Assembly (NCBI GenBank): GCA_027886185.1
Contig: WOAB01000719.1
Span: 2,666,001-2,730,000, forward strand
Direction: 5' to 3'
Source: Rheum nobile
Taxonomy: Eukaryota > Streptophyta > Magnoliopsida > Caryophyllales > Polygonaceae
DNA: 64,000 nucleotides
Shown here one piece after another: positions 62,621 to 64,000 of the stretch (position 1 is its first letter; each line of letters starts with the position of its first letter). The translations under genes and the position numbers were made by a program. Under the pieces are notes generated by a model. That model was given only the letters and a program-made list of their open reading frames with translations. It ran no database searches and was not told the origin of the DNA.

Positions 62621-64000
62621 TGATCAGCGCTACTTTATAGGGTTTAACTAGGAGTTGTTACCGAAGTTTAGGTACCATTTATGTGTGTTTAGAGCATAAG
62701 TTAGGAGAATGGAGTTGAGGAGAAGAAGTATTGATTTGGTGGTTTTAAAGAGTTTAAATGAAGACTTAAGAAGATGGAAGAAAAAGCCATAAGAAAAGAC
62801 CGAAGACAGAAGCAGAGAAGAGCTACAGCGAGAAATCCGCGGTCGCGGATCATCCAGCCGCGGGCGCGAAAAACACGAGAAGCAGCAAAGCCACAGAAAC
62901 TTTTCCGCGGTCGCGGAAATCTGTTTGCGGTCGCGGATACTGTTCACAGACGCGGGAGCGGGATTTCGTCCAAAGAATCGTGTTATCTTATTTCCTTTTC
63001 TTTTATTTTTTTATTTTGTTATTTCCTTTTAGATATTATTTCTTATCTTTTTAGTTAGGGTTTGCTAGGTTTTTCTATTTAGTTAAGTAGCAGCCACTTT
63101 TCATTCTACAACAAGAATTGAGAATTCAAGTTTTAACATCAGTTTTTCCCTTTGAGTTTTTACGTTCCCAAGACTGTGAAGAACTAAGCAATTTTTGCTT
63201 AGTCCGACGATTGAAGCCTTCGTTTGTATTTGGTTGTGAGATTATAACTCTATTTTATTTCCCTTGATTATATCTCTTCTTTTTGTGCTTAATCCCATTG
63301 ATTCTTGCTGATTTGACTGGCCTGGTCAACTAGTTGATATTAGTAATTGTCTATTGCTAGGGTTTGGATATTTCTGGTTGAAATCTCTTATCTTGTGTAG
63401 CAAACATGATATTCTAGGACTGGTTGGACTAGTTTATTGTGAAGAGAATTGATTACGTGTTAAATGCTATGGGTTGTTAGTGTTGCATGTATCCTGGTTA
63501 ATTCCTATGCTTACTGCTGCTATTGGATTAAATCTTGATAGTTTCTTGTGCATTTGATAGTTAGAGTTACCAGGACTAGTTGGACTGATAACTATTTCAG
63601 AATAGGGACAGGATTATTCATAGGAAGGAATTGAGATAATCTAGGATCAACCAATCAAATGAATGGTGGATATTTATCTGGCTAAGTTAATTCTTACAAA
63701 TTGATTACATCCTTTGCTTTTATTTACTTTGTTACATTGATTACAAACCAAAACCCCCGTTTGTTACTGTTGATATACAACTGTTGCACTTAGAAAGATT
63801 GCTACCTCCCTCTGGGATTCGACCCTTGCTTGCCTACTATCTTAGTTAGGTTTATTTTGATTAGGCATAACGACTTTAGTCTCGTCAAATTTGGCGCCGT
63901 TGCCGGGGAAGGCAAGTTTTTCTTTTTCTTTGTGTTCGTTTGTGTGCCAACTTTTGTGTGGACCTATCTTATGGTCCATACTCGTGCTACTGACTCTTCA
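62621..64000 (+). mobile_element. Element C2, 5' LTR, PBS and gag start (runs off the window)
   Basis: LTR 62621-63887, primer-binding site at 63892-63909, and a gag ATG at 63971 (MVHTRATDSS). C2 retains the residues after VHT that are missing from C1, so the C1 gag start was altered after the duplication or C2 was converted by another copy. CpG-rich phrases are at 62836-62965. Confidence 0.88.

Larger units (their letters stand above)
61762..64000 (+). repeat. Second copy of a tandem segmental duplication (offset about 7.15 kb)
   Basis: 61762 onward repeats 54611 onward at high identity: the non-coding flank, LINE fragment, insertion site acatc, LTR, primer-binding site and gag start. Small substitutions and single-base indels separate the copies. 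It continues beyond the window. Confidence 0.92.

Overview
The window is nuclear DNA of a flowering plant, most likely a eudicot. The signs are spliced genes with GT-AG introns, an ARF6/ARF8-type auxin response factor carrying a miR167 site, and a dense pile of plant transposons: chromovirus-type and Athila-type Ty3 elements, LINE, hAT, MULE, a Cassandra TRIM and a Helitron-like remnant. I see one convincing host gene. Almost everything else is transposon-derived.

Layout. 1-9.4 kb: two non-autonomous hAT elements with perfect 8-bp target duplications (the second holding a Helitron-like remnant), a truncated LTR of family A, a decayed gypsy-type ORF and a GC-rich foldback element. 9.46-13.76 kb (minus): an intact 14-exon ARF6-like gene of 880 codons, with leader and promoter to about 14.5 kb. 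14.7-24.75 kb: a roughly 10-kb MULE carrying three transcription units: a plant-mobile-domain (PMD) gene (+), a small acidic-tail protein (+), and a MULE transposase fused to an OTU-like protease (-). Each unit is preceded by the same kind of array of GGGCGGCAC...GTGCCGCCC dyads and a TATA box. A nested foldback lies in the middle. 25-51.6 kb: a minus-strand LINE split by two LTR retrotransposons, both with perfect 5-bp duplications: A at 29197-39033 (chromovirus type, itself hit by other fragments) and B at 39765-47108 (Athila type, gag-protease only). The LINE abuts a decayed hAT transposase element ending at 51649. 52.76-53.28 kb: a 520-bp Cassandra TRIM with 5S rRNA-derived LTRs. 54.6-64 kb: a LINE fragment with a degenerate Athila-type gag-protease element (C1), followed by a tandem duplicate of about 7.15 kb (second LINE fragment plus C2) running off the end.

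How it fits together. The ARF6-like gene is the stable host locus and is bracketed by transposons. The MULE looks like a self-contained module: dyad arrays at both termini and in the centre would let one DNA-binding factor, possibly the transposase, contact both ends and all three promoters. Two of its three genes are now damaged: the PMD gene (frameshift and TGA) and the OTU part of the transposase (frameshift and TAG). The transposase DDE residues remain. The Athila-type elements encode only gag and protease and so would depend on pol supplied in trans. Their families share a curious feature: short CpG-rich palindromic phrases that recur in both the LTR and the gag-protease linker of the same family.
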